A DNA stretch of 64,000 bases from Sodalis praecaptivus (GCF_000517425.1 NZ_CP006569.1:4206760-4270759); one strand, 5' to 3'. Counted from the stretch's first letter, positions 42,924-52,152 are shown. Made by a program: numbers and translations. The notes: generated by a model not told the origin, from the sequence alone.

Positions 42924-44645
42924 ATGAGCAGCAAAAAATTAAAGTCGGAATTATTATTTTCATCCACCTTAAGTGAATCGCCGTATAGCACAAAATATAA
43001 TTCCAATAGAGAATCAACCATGAGGGGTTCCTTGCCGAGAAAGGCAATGCTGTCCTATTGTATTTTGGGAATCTTAAGCGCATTTTCCCATTCCGCCATT
43101 GCGCACGGGCCAGAAAAAATTACGCCAATAGAGAATGACGAGCAATTCTTAACGGGCGTGCCCGATCCCAATACGCGCAATGCGAATCAGGAAGGCCTGA
43201 GAGGAATTCTCAATTCTAATCCGTTTGGTGTCGCGGATGGGGGTTTGACGGGACAACGGACAAATAGCCCCGCGCCGGCAACGGCAGCCACATCGGGCGA
43301 GAATGCGGCGGTACTGCCTACCCCTCCCGCCGCCGCTGCTTCACCCACCGTAGCGGCTGGAAGTAGCAAGGCAACTTCCGTTACCACCACCGAACCGGTA
43401 GCGGTCACAGCACATAAAGAGAGCGCGGCGGTACCGCCTACCCCTCCCGCTGCCGCTGCCGCTGCTTCACCCATCGCCGTGGCTGGAAGTAGCAAGGCAA
43501 CTCCCGTTACTACCACCGAATCGGTAGCAGTTACGGCACATAACGAGAGCGCGGCGGTACCGCCTACCCTTCCCGCCGCCGCTGCTTCACCCATCGCCGT
43601 GGCGGGAAGTAGCAAGGCAACTTTCGTTACCACCACCGAACCGGTAGCGGTTACGGCACATAACGAGAGCGCGGCGGTACCACCGACCCATGCCATTGAC
43701 ACTCTCTCCCCGGCCGCACCGGCTGAAAATCTCATGGCTCCCCCTGCCGCCACCCCAGCGCCGGCAACGGCTGCGGTAATAAAAGATCCCTCTTCTGCCT
43801 CTGATGCGGAATCTGACAATGAAAAATCTCAAGACAAACGACGCAGCAAAAAAAAGAAAAAACTCAAGCAGGCCGCCCTTAATCACGCAAAGGGGACCGG
43901 ACACGCCGAAGATAATGCAAAAACGGCGGCTGACGCGTCAGTCAAGCACAAAAGCAGTGTACAGAATCCAGCACAATCTGCGGGTCAAACGCTTGAGCAG
44001 GAACAGGCGGCTATGAATGCTCGTCGTCCGGTGGATTCCGTTGCCGCCAACGCCGGCAATCTCACCCTAGCGGCAGGGTCATCCCCCTCAGCGGTGGCGC
44101 AGCAGCGCCACGGAGCGGCGTTATCAAGGGGACAAAACATCAATCAAGCCTCTAACCCTGAGGACATGTTCACTTATGACCCGCAAACGGGCGTCATGCA
44201 TGTTGGTGAAAACGCCGTGGGCACCACAATTTCCATAGCGGGTAGGCAAGGCGACAGAGGCATCACCGGTTTAGCCGATGGCGTTCATAACAATGATGCC
44301 GCTAATGTCGGGCAACTAAACCGGGTCAATAATACGGCGACATCAGCGCAAGCGCTGGCGCAGAAAAATACAGCTCGAATCAAAGATATTGAGAATAAAT
44401 TATCCAAAACCAATACCAAAATTGACCGCGGATTAGCCGCTTCCGCCGCATTGACCGGGCTATTTCAGCCCTATGGCGTAGGTAAAATCAACTTCACTGC
44501 GGGCATGGGGGGCTATGGCTCGTCCCAGGCAATAGCCGTCGGTTCAGGGTATCGCATCAGTGAGAATACCGCCTTTAAGGCCGGGGTCGCCTATTCCGGC
44601 GGCAGCAATGTCATGTACAACGCGTCCTTCAACCTGGAATGGTAA
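42924..44645 (+). CDS. YadA-like trimeric autotransporter adhesin
   Basis: This 573-residue surface protein starts with a long signal region (about 1-60, hydrophobic AMLSYCILGILSAFSHSAIA). Then come a Pro/Ala/Ser/Thr-rich segment with repeats of about 40 residues (about 120-260) and a lysine-rich stretch RRSKKKKKLKQ. A YadA stalk and neck follow (GITGLADGVHNNDAANVGQLNRVNNTA, a coiled coil to about 505). The C-terminal four-stranded membrane anchor ends ASFNLEW. The head is unusually short and repeat-built, with few collagen-binding type motifs. GGAT precedes the ATG. Confidence 0.9.
   Translation: MSSKKLKSELLFSSTLSESPYSTKYNSNRESTMRGSLPRKAMLSYCILGILSAFSHSAIAHGPEKITPIENDEQFLTGVPDPNTRNANQEGLRGILNSNPFGVADGGLTGQRTNSPAPATAATSGENAAVLPTPPAAAASPTVAAGSSKATSVTTTEPVAVTAHKESAAVPPTPPAAAAAASPIAVAGSSKATPVTTTESVAVTAHNESAAVPPTLPAAAASPIAVAGSSKATFVTTTEPVAVTAHNESAAVPPTHAIDTLSPAAPAENLMAPPAATPAPATAAVIKDPSSASDAESDNEKSQDKRRSKKKKKLKQAALNHAKGTGHAEDNAKTAADASVKHKSSVQNPAQSAGQTLEQEQAAMNARRPVDSVAANAGNLTLAAGSSPSAVAQQRHGAALSRGQNINQASNPEDMFTYDPQTGVMHVGENAVGTTISIAGRQGDRGITGLADGVHNNDAANVGQLNRVNNTATSAQALAQKNTARIKDIENKLSKTNTKIDRGLAASAALTGLFQPYGVGKINFTAGMGGYGSSQAIAVGSGYRISENTAFKAGVAYSGGSNVMYNASFNLEW
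43301..43690 (+). repeat. In-frame 120-126-nt repeats in the autotransporter
   Basis: Copies begin at 43301, 43421, 43547 and 43667 (spacing 120, 126 and 120 nt). Each encodes about 40 residues of the type ESAAVPPTPPAAAASP...AVAGSSKAT...TTTEPVAVTAHN. The 6-nt difference is two extra alanine codons, so repeat number can change without breaking the frame. Confidence 0.9.
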
Positions 44646-44661
44646 AGCGCTAATCTACCAT

Positions 44662-44704
44662 TAGCCCTCACCCCGGTTTTGGCCGGGGATGAGGCTACTC
44701 TTTT
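44662..44704 (+). terminator. Probable terminator after the autotransporter
   Basis: TAGCC...CCCCGG (44662-44676) pairs with CCGGGG...GGCTA (44683-44697) with an internal mismatch bubble, followed by CTCTTTT. It lies 17 nt past the stop. Confidence 0.7.
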
Positions 44705-45146
44705 GCCACCTCTCATCGTCGCCGACCGTCTCGATGCGGCCACGATCGTAGGTGTTGTGGGTCTATAACAATATCCTTCCTGGCCAACACGCGTTGACTG
44801 CTGTACGCGCAAATACCGCTTTCGGCATCGGATGGATGAGACCTACCGAGGGCATGGCCATACTCGCTTCGCCATGGCTGTGCCGTTTCACGCGTTATTC
44901 TGTGAGGTGCTTGATTAAATATCGCCGATTGCCGTCATCCCGATGCGTTCACGTCGGGCTTAGAAATGTTGTCTAGGCTTGTGGGGTGAATACATTGTCG
45001 CGCTGAACCCTTCGATCCCGCCTTTAACGCCGACGCTTCGTGATTAACCTCGGCAATCGCCTGGCATGTTGTGTTTCGTCTCCCATAAGTCACAGCGTGA
45101 TGCCGTGGCCGGGCAATTCCCCCGACCACGGCGCTTACCCCCGTGT
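44705..45146. other. 442-nt region without a supportable gene
   Basis: An 11-bp hairpin with one mismatch (GCCGTGG-C-CGGG at 45102, closing at 45132) lies just past the stop of the zinc-binding protein gene on the minus strand and may end that operon, though no T-run follows. The rest may be decayed coding sequence; I could not assign it. Confidence 0.4.
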
Positions 45147-46025
45147 TTATTTCATACTGCCGGCAAGCGTGGTGACATTGTGGCGAAACGCCGCTTCATA
45201 GGTAGCGGCGGGGCCATCCTTGGCGGACAAGGCTTCGGGGTACAACTCACCACCGGGCTGAGCGCCGCTGGCGCTGGCGATTTGTTTTACCAGCCGCGGG
45301 TCGGTCTGGTTCTCAATGAAATAGGTGGCGATGTGTTCCTGCTTAATTTGATCGATTAACCCCGCCACATTGCTGGCGCTGGCCTCGGATTCGGTGGAGA
45401 AACCGACCGGTGACAGGAATTGCACGCCGTATTCGGCGCCAAAATAACCAAAGGCATCATGGCTGGTCAGCACTTTACGTTTTCCCTGCGGTATGGCGGC
45501 AAATTCCGCCTTAGCCCAGGCGTCGAGCTTCTCCAATTGCTGAATATACGCTTCGCCGCGCTGACGGAAATAGTCAGCGTCCTGCGGGTCGGTGGCTATC
45601 AGCGCATTCATGACGTTACGCGCGTACAGGGCGCCATTGCGGGCGCTGTTCCACGCGTGCGGGTCGGTAATGGTTTTGCCATCCTCTTCCATTTTGCGCG
45701 GACTGACGCCGTCGGAAGCGGTAATGACTTTACCCCGATAACCAGAAGCGGTGACCAGGCGATCGATCCAGCCCTCAAGCCCCAGCCCGCTGACAAACAC
45801 CACGTCCGCTTTCGCCAACGCCTGGCTGTCCTTCGGCGCCGGTTCAAAGGCATGGGGATCGCCGTCCGGCCCGACTAATTCGGTCACCTTGACATGCTCA
45901 CCGCCAACCTGCCTAACGATATCCGCCAGCACCGAAAAACTGGCCACCGCGTCTACGGTTTTCGCCAGCGCCGTCGGGCTGACCACGATCAATGCCATCG
46001 CAATTGACAGCGTAAAACGTTTCAT
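45147..46025 (-). CDS. Zinc ABC transporter substrate-binding protein
   Basis: This 292-residue cluster-9 (ZnuA-like) periplasmic metal-binding protein has a signal peptide at residues 1-21. Likely metal ligands are H58 (GDPHAFEP), H123 (TDPHAWNS) and H189 (TSHDAFGYFG), with an acidic ligand in the C-lobe. The His/Asp-rich loop of classical ZnuA is absent, so sequence alone would also allow manganese. The Zur box upstream of the operon points to zinc. The start overlaps the permease stop by 4 nt. Confidence 0.88.
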   Translation of the reverse strand: MKRFTLSIAMALIVVSPTALAKTVDAVASFSVLADIVRQVGGEHVKVTELVGPDGDPHAFEPAPKDSQALAKADVVFVSGLGLEGWIDRLVTASGYRGKVITASDGVSPRKMEEDGKTITDPHAWNSARNGALYARNVMNALIATDPQDADYFRQRGEAYIQQLEKLDAWAKAEFAAIPQGKRKVLTSHDAFGYFGAEYGVQFLSPVGFSTESEASASNVAGLIDQIKQEHIATYFIENQTDPRLVKQIASASGAQPGGELYPEALSAKDGPAATYEAAFRHNVTTLAGSMK

Positions 46026-46903
46026 ATCTTCTCCTTGTTAACTACCCTGCGACGCCGGCGCAGCAGCAATGCAATACCGCCGCGCGGACCTAATAATACC
46101 GAGAGGAAAAACACCAGACTGGCCGATAACACAATGGTCGGGCCGGCGGGCAACGAAGCGTAGAATGACCACAGTAGCCCACCCCACGAACAGAACACGC
46201 CGATGGCGGTCGCCAACGCCAGCATCCGCGGCAGGCTGGTGGTCCAGCAGCGCGCGGCCACCGGCGGCAACATCATTAATCCCACCGCCATCAGGGTGCC
46301 CAGGATTTGAAAGCCCGCCACAAGATTCAGCACCACCAGCGCCAAAAACAGCGCCTGGATTAAGCGCGGAAAACCGGTGGGATTGACGCGCAAAAACGCC
46401 GCGTCAAAGGCTTCAACCACCAGAGCGCGATACATCAATGCCAGGCTGAGGAAGGTGCTGCTGGCAATGGCGCCGACAAAACGTATGGCGTCGGTATCCA
46501 CCGCCAGGATGGATCCAAACAGTAAATGCAATAAATCGACGCTGGACCCGCGCAGGGATACCAGCGTCACCCCCAGCGCCAGCGATCCGAGATAAAAGCC
46601 GGCGAAGCTAGCGTCCTCTTTAAGCTGCGTCATTGAGCTGACCCAGCCGGACAGGACCGCCACCACCAGACCGGCGATAAAGCCGCCTATGCCCATAGCG
46701 ATAAGCGACATGCCGGACAGCAGATAACCGATGGCGACGCCCGGCAATATGGCATGGGATAGCGCATCACCCACCAGGCTCATGCGGCGCAGTAACAAGA
46801 AACTGCCCAAGGGCGTGGTGCTGAGGGACAGGGCGAAACAGGCCACCAGCGCCCGGCGCATAAAGCCGTAATTGACAAAAGGATCAAACAACAAATGCAA
46901 CAT
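46022..46903 (-). CDS. Zinc ABC transporter permease
   Basis: This 293-residue ABC-3 family permease has about eight or nine helices and a basic C-terminus. The block PLGSFLLLRRMSLVGDALSHAILPGVAIGYLL near the N-terminus is characteristic. The frame extends upstream to 47011, but that part is the antisense-like overlap with the ATPase gene. The ATG chosen begins 2 nt after the ATPase stop. Confidence 0.9.
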   Translation of the reverse strand: MLHLLFDPFVNYGFMRRALVACFALSLSTTPLGSFLLLRRMSLVGDALSHAILPGVAIGYLLSGMSLIAMGIGGFIAGLVVAVLSGWVSSMTQLKEDASFAGFYLGSLALGVTLVSLRGSSVDLLHLLFGSILAVDTDAIRFVGAIASSTFLSLALMYRALVVEAFDAAFLRVNPTGFPRLIQALFLALVVLNLVAGFQILGTLMAVGLMMLPPVAARCWTTSLPRMLALATAIGVFCSWGGLLWSFYASLPAGPTIVLSASLVFFLSVLLGPRGGIALLLRRRRRVVNKEKI

Positions 46904-46905
46904 GA

Positions 46906-47613
46906 TCACACACTCTGCAGGCGACAAGCGCTCAACGGGGCGGCCGACTCCGGCCATGGCGCCAATACCTGGGCGGAGGGCCCCCAGACGGGCCGCTCTG
47001 GCGTTAGCCACAGCGTTTGCGGAAAATGCTCGACGACCAGTTGATTGTCGTGCAGGACGACAATAATCGTGCGCCCCTGGCGGTGCAGTTGCTCAATGAC
47101 CGTCATCAACAGGCCGCAGGTGGGTTTATCGATGCCGCTGAAAGGCTCATCAAGCAAAATCAGCGGCGCCTCTTGGACCAGCAGTCGGGCAAACAACATG
47201 CGCTGAAATTGGCCGCCGGAGAGCGTGCTGATGGCGCGATGGGACAATGCTTCTAGGCCGACGCGCGTCAACGCTTGCCAGACAGCGGCCTGTTGGGCAC
47301 GATGAAGGCGGCGCAGCAGGCCACAGGTCGGCCAGCAGCCCATCGCCACAACGTCAAATACCGTCAAGGGGAACTGTCGATCCATTTCCGCCTGCTGCGG
47401 CAAATAGCCTACTCGCGGTCGACCGCCCTGGCCGAACGATAGCGACCCTTGCACCGGGGGCAGCAGGCCGGCCAGGGTTTTCAGCAGTGTCGATTTACCG
47501 GAACCGTTAGCGCCGACGATGGCGGTCATGCTGCCGCTGGCGAAGCAGCCGACCAGCGGCACGCCGATGCCTTGCCCTTGATATCCCGTAAGCAGATTGC
47601 GCAACGTTATCAT
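46906..47613 (-). CDS. Zinc ABC transporter ATPase
   Basis: This 235-residue ATPase has Walker A GANGSGKS (about 34-41), the signature STLSGGQFQR and Walker B LILLDEPFSGID. The start MITLRNLLTGYQ overlaps the stop of the small upstream frame as ATGA. Confidence 0.92.
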   Translation of the reverse strand: MITLRNLLTGYQGQGIGVPLVGCFASGSMTAIVGANGSGKSTLLKTLAGLLPPVQGSLSFGQGGRPRVGYLPQQAEMDRQFPLTVFDVVAMGCWPTCGLLRRLHRAQQAAVWQALTRVGLEALSHRAISTLSGGQFQRMLFARLLVQEAPLILLDEPFSGIDKPTCGLLMTVIEQLHRQGRTIIVVLHDNQLVVEHFPQTLWLTPERPVWGPSAQVLAPWPESAAPLSACRLQSV

Positions 47614-47750
47614 GGCAGCATCGTCGACCAGATGATGGCGGCCCACAGCAGCGCGAGCAGGGCCAACGCCATCAGCATCCGCGTCAACCCCGAGGCAATA
47701 AGCAGCCTCCGACCCACCGTCAGGCGCCGTGATGATACGTAAGAAGACAT
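47610..47750 (-). CDS. Small single-helix membrane protein at the head of the zinc operon
   Basis: The 46 residues comprise a basic N-terminus (MSSYVSSRRLTVGRRLLIAS) and one hydrophobic helix of about 20 residues (MLMALALLALLWAAIIW). Its stop overlaps the ATPase start (ATGA), which suggests translational coupling, and its start lies 20 nt after the Zur box. The ribosome-binding site is weak (GGGTAA). It could be a leader frame instead of a functional subunit. Confidence 0.55.
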   Translation of the reverse strand: MSSYVSSRRLTVGRRLLIASGLTRMLMALALLALLWAAIIWSTMLP

Positions 47751-47770
47751 GAAGTTACCCGAGACTGTAA

Positions 47771-47787
47771 ATGTTATAATATAACAT
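47771..47787 (-). promoter_or_regulatory. Zur box (zinc-responsive operator)
   Basis: The perfect palindrome ATGTTATAATATAACAT (8+1+8) matches the core of the enteric Zur consensus GAAATGTTATANTATAACATTTC. It is placed immediately upstream of the zinc ABC operon. Zn-loaded Zur would be expected to repress the operon. Confidence 0.88.
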
Positions 47788-48122
47788 ACCATGCAGAACG
47801 ATCTGCGGGCAATGCTTAATGTGCGCCGAAAGGATTTTGTTTCTAAACATATATGTGCCGTACCGCTACGGCGAAAGACTGCGGGCATGCGCCGGGTTAA
47901 ATTTTTCGTGAAGCAGGATGTTGTCTTCGGCCATGCCGTCCCCGTCGTAGCGCAACGGCGGGCGCGGCAGCGGCCAGCCCCCAAGGCGGCCTACGCTTTT
48001 CGTCGCTGTTTTGCGCGCGGCGGGAGCTCAATTTCTGAAACATTTATTTTCTATCGCAGAGGGGGGATATTCAGTAACACTTTCTCGTGTTTCAACCACC
48101 GCTGATTTCCGAAGAGAGCGTT
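47788..48122. other. Divergent region between the zinc operon and the FtsI paralogue
   Basis: No further gene is supported in these 335 nt. It presumably contains the promoter of the PBP gene; an open frame starting at 48011 is a shadow of that gene. Confidence 0.4.
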
Positions 48123-49901
48123 ATGTCGACCGCCAAAAAAACGCCGCGCGCCCCTACCCCTTATCTGGGCTCCCGCTTTACCTTGTTATGCCTGGGCGTA
48201 TTGTGCTGCTTGCTACTGCTATTGGCGCGCGTCGGCTATTTGCAGCTTCTCAAACGACCGATGCTGGAAAAGCAGGCGGACGCCCGTTCGCTGCGCACCA
48301 TGCCGATTCAGACCAACCGCGGTACCCTCACCGATCGCAATGGCGAGGTGTTGGCGCTCAGCGTTCCTTCGCGCACTATCATTGCCGATCCGAAAGTGAT
48401 CCTGGCCGCCCGTCCCGATTTTAATGACGGCAAATGGCGCTATCTGGCGGAGGCGTTGAAAATGCCGCTGGCGGATTTACAGCGTATCATCGCGCAGGAT
48501 CCGTCTCGCCGCTATGTCGCGCTCGGACGCAAAATCGAATCAGGTATCGCTCAGGATATTATGAAGCTGCATCTTAAAGGGATAAGCAGCCTGTTCGACG
48601 ACAGCCGCTACTATCCGATGAGCGAAGCGGCGGCGCCGCTTATCGGCATTGTGGGCGCCGACAACCAGGGGCTAAACGGTATCGAGCGCGGTTTCGATAA
48701 TTTGTTGCAGGGCAAACCGGGCATGCGGCAATACCGTCAAGACGGCGATAATAACGAAATTGCGCTGGTCAATTATACAGCCCCCCAACAGGCGCCCGAT
48801 GTTACGCTGAGTATCGATAAATTCGATCAGTATGCGCTTTATTCCCATCTGCGCGCCGGGGTGATTTTAAACAAAGCCGACTCCGGGGCGGCGGTGCTGG
48901 TCAAAGTAAGCACCGGCGAGATCCTGGCGATGGCCTCTTACCCCTCTTTCAATCCCAATAACTTCGCCGATGCCACGCCGCAGAGCATGCGTGATGTGGC
49001 CATTAGCGACAGCTTCGAGCCAGGCTCGACGGTGAAACCGCTGGTGGTCATGGCCGGGTTGCAGCAGCATTTGATCCAGCCCAATTCGGTGCTGGATACA
49101 ACCCCTTATCGCATTAACGGGCATTTGATCCGCGATGTGGGCCATTGGCCGCGGCTAACTATTACCGGGATTTTGCAGAAATCCAGCGATATCGGCGTTT
49201 CGCACATCGCCATGGCGATGCCCGCCAGCGTACTGGTGAATCTTTACCAATCCTTTGGTTTGGGCAAACCCACCGGGCTGGGCATCACAGGGGAAACCAG
49301 CGGCTATTTCCCTTTTAATCGGCAGCGCTGGGCGGATATTGAGCGCGCCACCTTTTCCTTTGGCTATGGTCTGCGCGCCACGCCGCTGCAAATCGCGCGC
49401 GAATACGCCACCATCGGCGCCTTGGGCGTTTACCGGCCGCTGTCCATCACCCGCGTAACGCCGCCCGTCATGGGTAAACGGGTTATGGACGCCGGCATTG
49501 TGCGTACCGTATTGCATATGATGGAAAGCGATGCGCTGCCCGGCGGAAGCGGGGTACGCGCGGCGGTACCGGGCTATCGGCTGGCTATTAAAACGGGAAC
49601 CGCCGAGAAGATGGGTCCCAGCGGCAAATACGACGGCGGCTACATCAACTATACCGCCGGCGTGGCGCCGGCCAGCAATCCGCAGGTCGCGCTGGTCATT
49701 GTCGTCAACCATCCCACCGCCGGCGACCATTTCGGCGGCTCGGTGGCATCGCCGATTTTCGGCCAGGCCATGGGCGCCGTGCTGCGGCACATGAATATTG
49801 CGCCGGACGCGATGCCGGAGAAACCGCCGGCCGATAACCCGACGCCCGCCGCCGGCAAGGCGATGGTCATGAACGGTGGACGGTCTGGCGGCGGCGCGTA
49901 A
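48123..49901 (+). CDS. FtsI-type peptidoglycan transpeptidase (PBP3 paralogue)
   Basis: This 592-residue class B penicillin-binding protein has an N-terminal membrane helix (about 20-40), a dimerisation domain and a transpeptidase domain. The active site is S302-T-V-K305 (EPGSTVKPL) with KTG at 490-492. The middle motif is SSD (354-356), where the E. coli FtsI has SSN. It stands alone, not in a division gene cluster, so it is an accessory copy like the Salmonella PBP3SAL. An AGAGAG site precedes this ATG; an ATG-type start 12 codons earlier is less likely. Confidence 0.9.
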   Translation: MSTAKKTPRAPTPYLGSRFTLLCLGVLCCLLLLLARVGYLQLLKRPMLEKQADARSLRTMPIQTNRGTLTDRNGEVLALSVPSRTIIADPKVILAARPDFNDGKWRYLAEALKMPLADLQRIIAQDPSRRYVALGRKIESGIAQDIMKLHLKGISSLFDDSRYYPMSEAAAPLIGIVGADNQGLNGIERGFDNLLQGKPGMRQYRQDGDNNEIALVNYTAPQQAPDVTLSIDKFDQYALYSHLRAGVILNKADSGAAVLVKVSTGEILAMASYPSFNPNNFADATPQSMRDVAISDSFEPGSTVKPLVVMAGLQQHLIQPNSVLDTTPYRINGHLIRDVGHWPRLTITGILQKSSDIGVSHIAMAMPASVLVNLYQSFGLGKPTGLGITGETSGYFPFNRQRWADIERATFSFGYGLRATPLQIAREYATIGALGVYRPLSITRVTPPVMGKRVMDAGIVRTVLHMMESDALPGGSGVRAAVPGYRLAIKTGTAEKMGPSGKYDGGYINYTAGVAPASNPQVALVIVVNHPTAGDHFGGSVASPIFGQAMGAVLRHMNIAPDAMPEKPPADNPTPAAGKAMVMNGGRSGGGA

Positions 49902-50559
49902 CATCCTCGGCCGCTGACGCCATGGCGGACGGGAACGGCATAGAATGTACACATCGCTAGACGCCACGGCGGACGGGAACGGCATAGAGCGCATACATCG
50001 CTAGACGCCACGGCGGACGGAGACGGCGTAGAACGCACACATCGCTAGACGCCACGGTATACAAAAGCGCCCATCGCGGGACACGACAGCGGCAAAGAAG
50101 GCGCCGTCCGCGCCGGTGCCTCAAGACCCGCGCCCTGCGCCGTCCGGCCCGATACAGGATAAGCCAGCGCCATTTGGCGCCAAAAAAGCGCCATAACGGC
50201 ATCTTATTGGTGCCGTTTTAGTGTCAAATGCATCTTTACCGATGTCGACCGCACGGCTTACGCCGAAGAAGCCTTCCCCCCGGCTACCGCCGCCGTACCG
50301 CTAAGCGGCTGGCAGCCGTTATTATTTCCAGGGGAGGCGTCCTAACGCTCGGCGGGTCGCGCCTTCGCCGGTGGACTGGCGCGGCCCCCTCGCCCTTTTT
50401 CCTGCGCGATATGCCCCGGCGCACGGCTACCGTCGGGGCAAAGCGGCCTCTCCCGCCCGCATTACGCTTTGCGCGCGGGTGAATAGGGTGAATAATGTAA
50501 CCACAGCCGCATGGCAGCGGCGTTCTTTTGATATGTCTTTTGACGGTGAAAATAACCTT
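49902..50559. other. 658-nt intergenic region with 44-nt repeats
   Basis: It holds the 44-nt repeat (separate entry). The remainder is GC-rich without a supportable gene. Frames opening at 50371 are upstream extensions of the exporter gene and lack a ribosome-binding site. Confidence 0.45.
49912..50058. repeat. 44-nt tandem repeat, about 3.3 copies
   Basis: Units start at CGCTGACGCC (49912, one base shorter) and CGCTAGACGCC (49955, 49999, 50043). Each reads about CGCTAGACGCCACGGCGGAC and then a more variable half. 44 is not a multiple of three, unlike the other microsatellites here. It lies 10 nt past the PBP stop. Confidence 0.9.
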
Positions 50560-52041
50560 ATGGCCAGGAGTAAACAGGCGCCAACAGCGCAGCACGACGA
50601 GACGTCCTCGGAAAGCGATACGTCGCCACAGCACGCAACCAAGGGCATTTCAGGTATGGCGCTACTGGTGGCAGGCGCCTTCTTTATGGAATATCTCGAC
50701 GGTACGGTGATCGCGACCGCCCTGCCGCAAATGGCCCGTGATTTCGGCGTGGCGGCGGTGGATTTAAACATCGGTATGAGCGCCTATCTTATTACTCTGG
50801 CGGTGCTGATACCCGTCAGCGGGTGGACGGCGGATCGCTACGGCGCGCGCAACATTTTCAGCGCCGCTCTGTTGATTTTCACCCTCTCCTCTTTTCTCTG
50901 TGGGCTGACGCAAAACGTCGGCGAGTTCATCGCCATGCGGGTGGTCCAGGGTATCGGCGGCGCCATGATGGTGCCGGTCGGCCGCCTGGCGGTATTGCGC
51001 AACACGCCGAAAAATCAATTGATTGTCGCCATCGCTACCCTGACCTGGCCCGCCTTGGTCGCGCCCATTCTCGGGCCGCCGCTGGGGGGATTTATCACCA
51101 GCTACGCCAGTTGGCGCTGGATTTTCTTTATCAATATTCCGCTGGGGATAGCAGCGATGATTATCGCCTGGATCATCATTCCCAATGTGAGTGAAAACAA
51201 GCCACAACCTTTCGACAAAATGGGCTTTGTCTCGATGGGCCTGGCGATGCTCTGCCTGGTCACCGCGCTGGAGCTTTGCAGCCAGCTGCCGGTCAACTGG
51301 CCGGCGGTCTGGCTGCTGCTGGCGGTGGGGCTGCTCGCTCTGGTCATTGCCTTACGCCACCTACGTCGCGCGCGTTATCCGATGGTGCGCTTGGATGCGC
51401 TGCGCATTCACACGTTCCGCATTACCATGGGCGGCGGAACGCTGTTCCGTATTACCGTCAGTTCGGTACCTTTCCTGCTGCCGCTGCTGTTCCAAGTGGG
51501 CTTCGGCATGGACCCTTTTCATGCCGGCATATTGGTGCTGGCGGTTTTCGCCGGCAACCTGGCGATGAAACCGGCGACAACGCCGCTGATGCGCCGCTTC
51601 GGTTTCCGGCCAATCCTACTGGTGAATGGCGCGCTGTGCGTCCTGTCGCTCCTGGTCTGCGCCACCTTCACCCCCGACACATCGCCGGCGTGGGTCATGC
51701 TGATGCTTTTTTGGGGCGGGCTGTGCCGCTCAATGCAATTCACCGGCATCAGCTCGCTGGCGTTTGCCGATGTTCCCGCCGGCGAAATGAGTTCCGCCAA
51801 TACGCTGTTTAGCACCGCGCTGCAATTGTCGGCGGGTCTGGGGATTACCCTGGGCGCGCTCGCCGTTCGCGCGGGTGAGCTTATCGCCCGGCATAGCGGG
51901 TTGGATGCGATACCGGGCATCGCTTTTCGGCTGGCGTTTGTGTTTATCGCGCTGGTTACCGCCGTCGGGCTTATCGATCTGCTGCGTTTACCGGCTAATG
52001 CCGGCGACGGCGTGGCGCGAAAAACACCTAACCGTAAATGA
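50560..52041 (+). CDS. DHA2-family MFS drug exporter
   Basis: This 493-residue inner-membrane proton antiporter has 14 predicted helices after a 30-residue polar N-terminus. The motifs LDGTVIATALPQMA (helix 1), GWTADRYGARNIF (motif A) and APILGPPLGGFI (motif C) are those of the EmrB/QacA/MdtD group. The substrate cannot be read from sequence. No EmrA-type adaptor is next to it, so it probably acts alone. I chose this ATG because GGTGA precedes it; an ATG nine codons upstream has no site. Confidence 0.85.
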   Translation: MARSKQAPTAQHDETSSESDTSPQHATKGISGMALLVAGAFFMEYLDGTVIATALPQMARDFGVAAVDLNIGMSAYLITLAVLIPVSGWTADRYGARNIFSAALLIFTLSSFLCGLTQNVGEFIAMRVVQGIGGAMMVPVGRLAVLRNTPKNQLIVAIATLTWPALVAPILGPPLGGFITSYASWRWIFFINIPLGIAAMIIAWIIIPNVSENKPQPFDKMGFVSMGLAMLCLVTALELCSQLPVNWPAVWLLLAVGLLALVIALRHLRRARYPMVRLDALRIHTFRITMGGGTLFRITVSSVPFLLPLLFQVGFGMDPFHAGILVLAVFAGNLAMKPATTPLMRRFGFRPILLVNGALCVLSLLVCATFTPDTSPAWVMLMLFWGGLCRSMQFTGISSLAFADVPAGEMSSANTLFSTALQLSAGLGITLGALAVRAGELIARHSGLDAIPGIAFRLAFVFIALVTAVGLIDLLRLPANAGDGVARKTPNRK

Positions 52042-52107
52042 CGACGCTCGTCGCCTGGGGATGCGCCGCGCTTTAATAAAAGGACACTGGCGGCGGGTCA
52101 TCCTCGC

Positions 52108-52152
52108 CGTTTGTCTCCTAAATAGACAAACGGAATGCAGGGAACGCATTCC
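52108..52152. other. Two adjacent perfect hairpins
   Basis: CGTTTGTC (52108-52115) pairs with GACAAACG (52125-52132). GGAATGC (52132-52138) pairs with GCATTCC (52146-52152). They share base 52132. They lie 67 nt after the exporter stop and 166 nt before the MASE1 gene. No T-run follows, so a regulatory RNA structure is as likely as a terminator. Confidence 0.6.

Noticed and set aside
44705-45146. Possible transposase remnant
   Set aside because: No catalytic motif or terminal inverted repeat could be found, so I leave the region unassigned.
46904-47011. 36-residue N-terminal extension of the zinc permease
   Set aside because: It overlaps the ATPase C-terminus in another frame. The ATG at 46903 gives the normal length and a tight operon junction.
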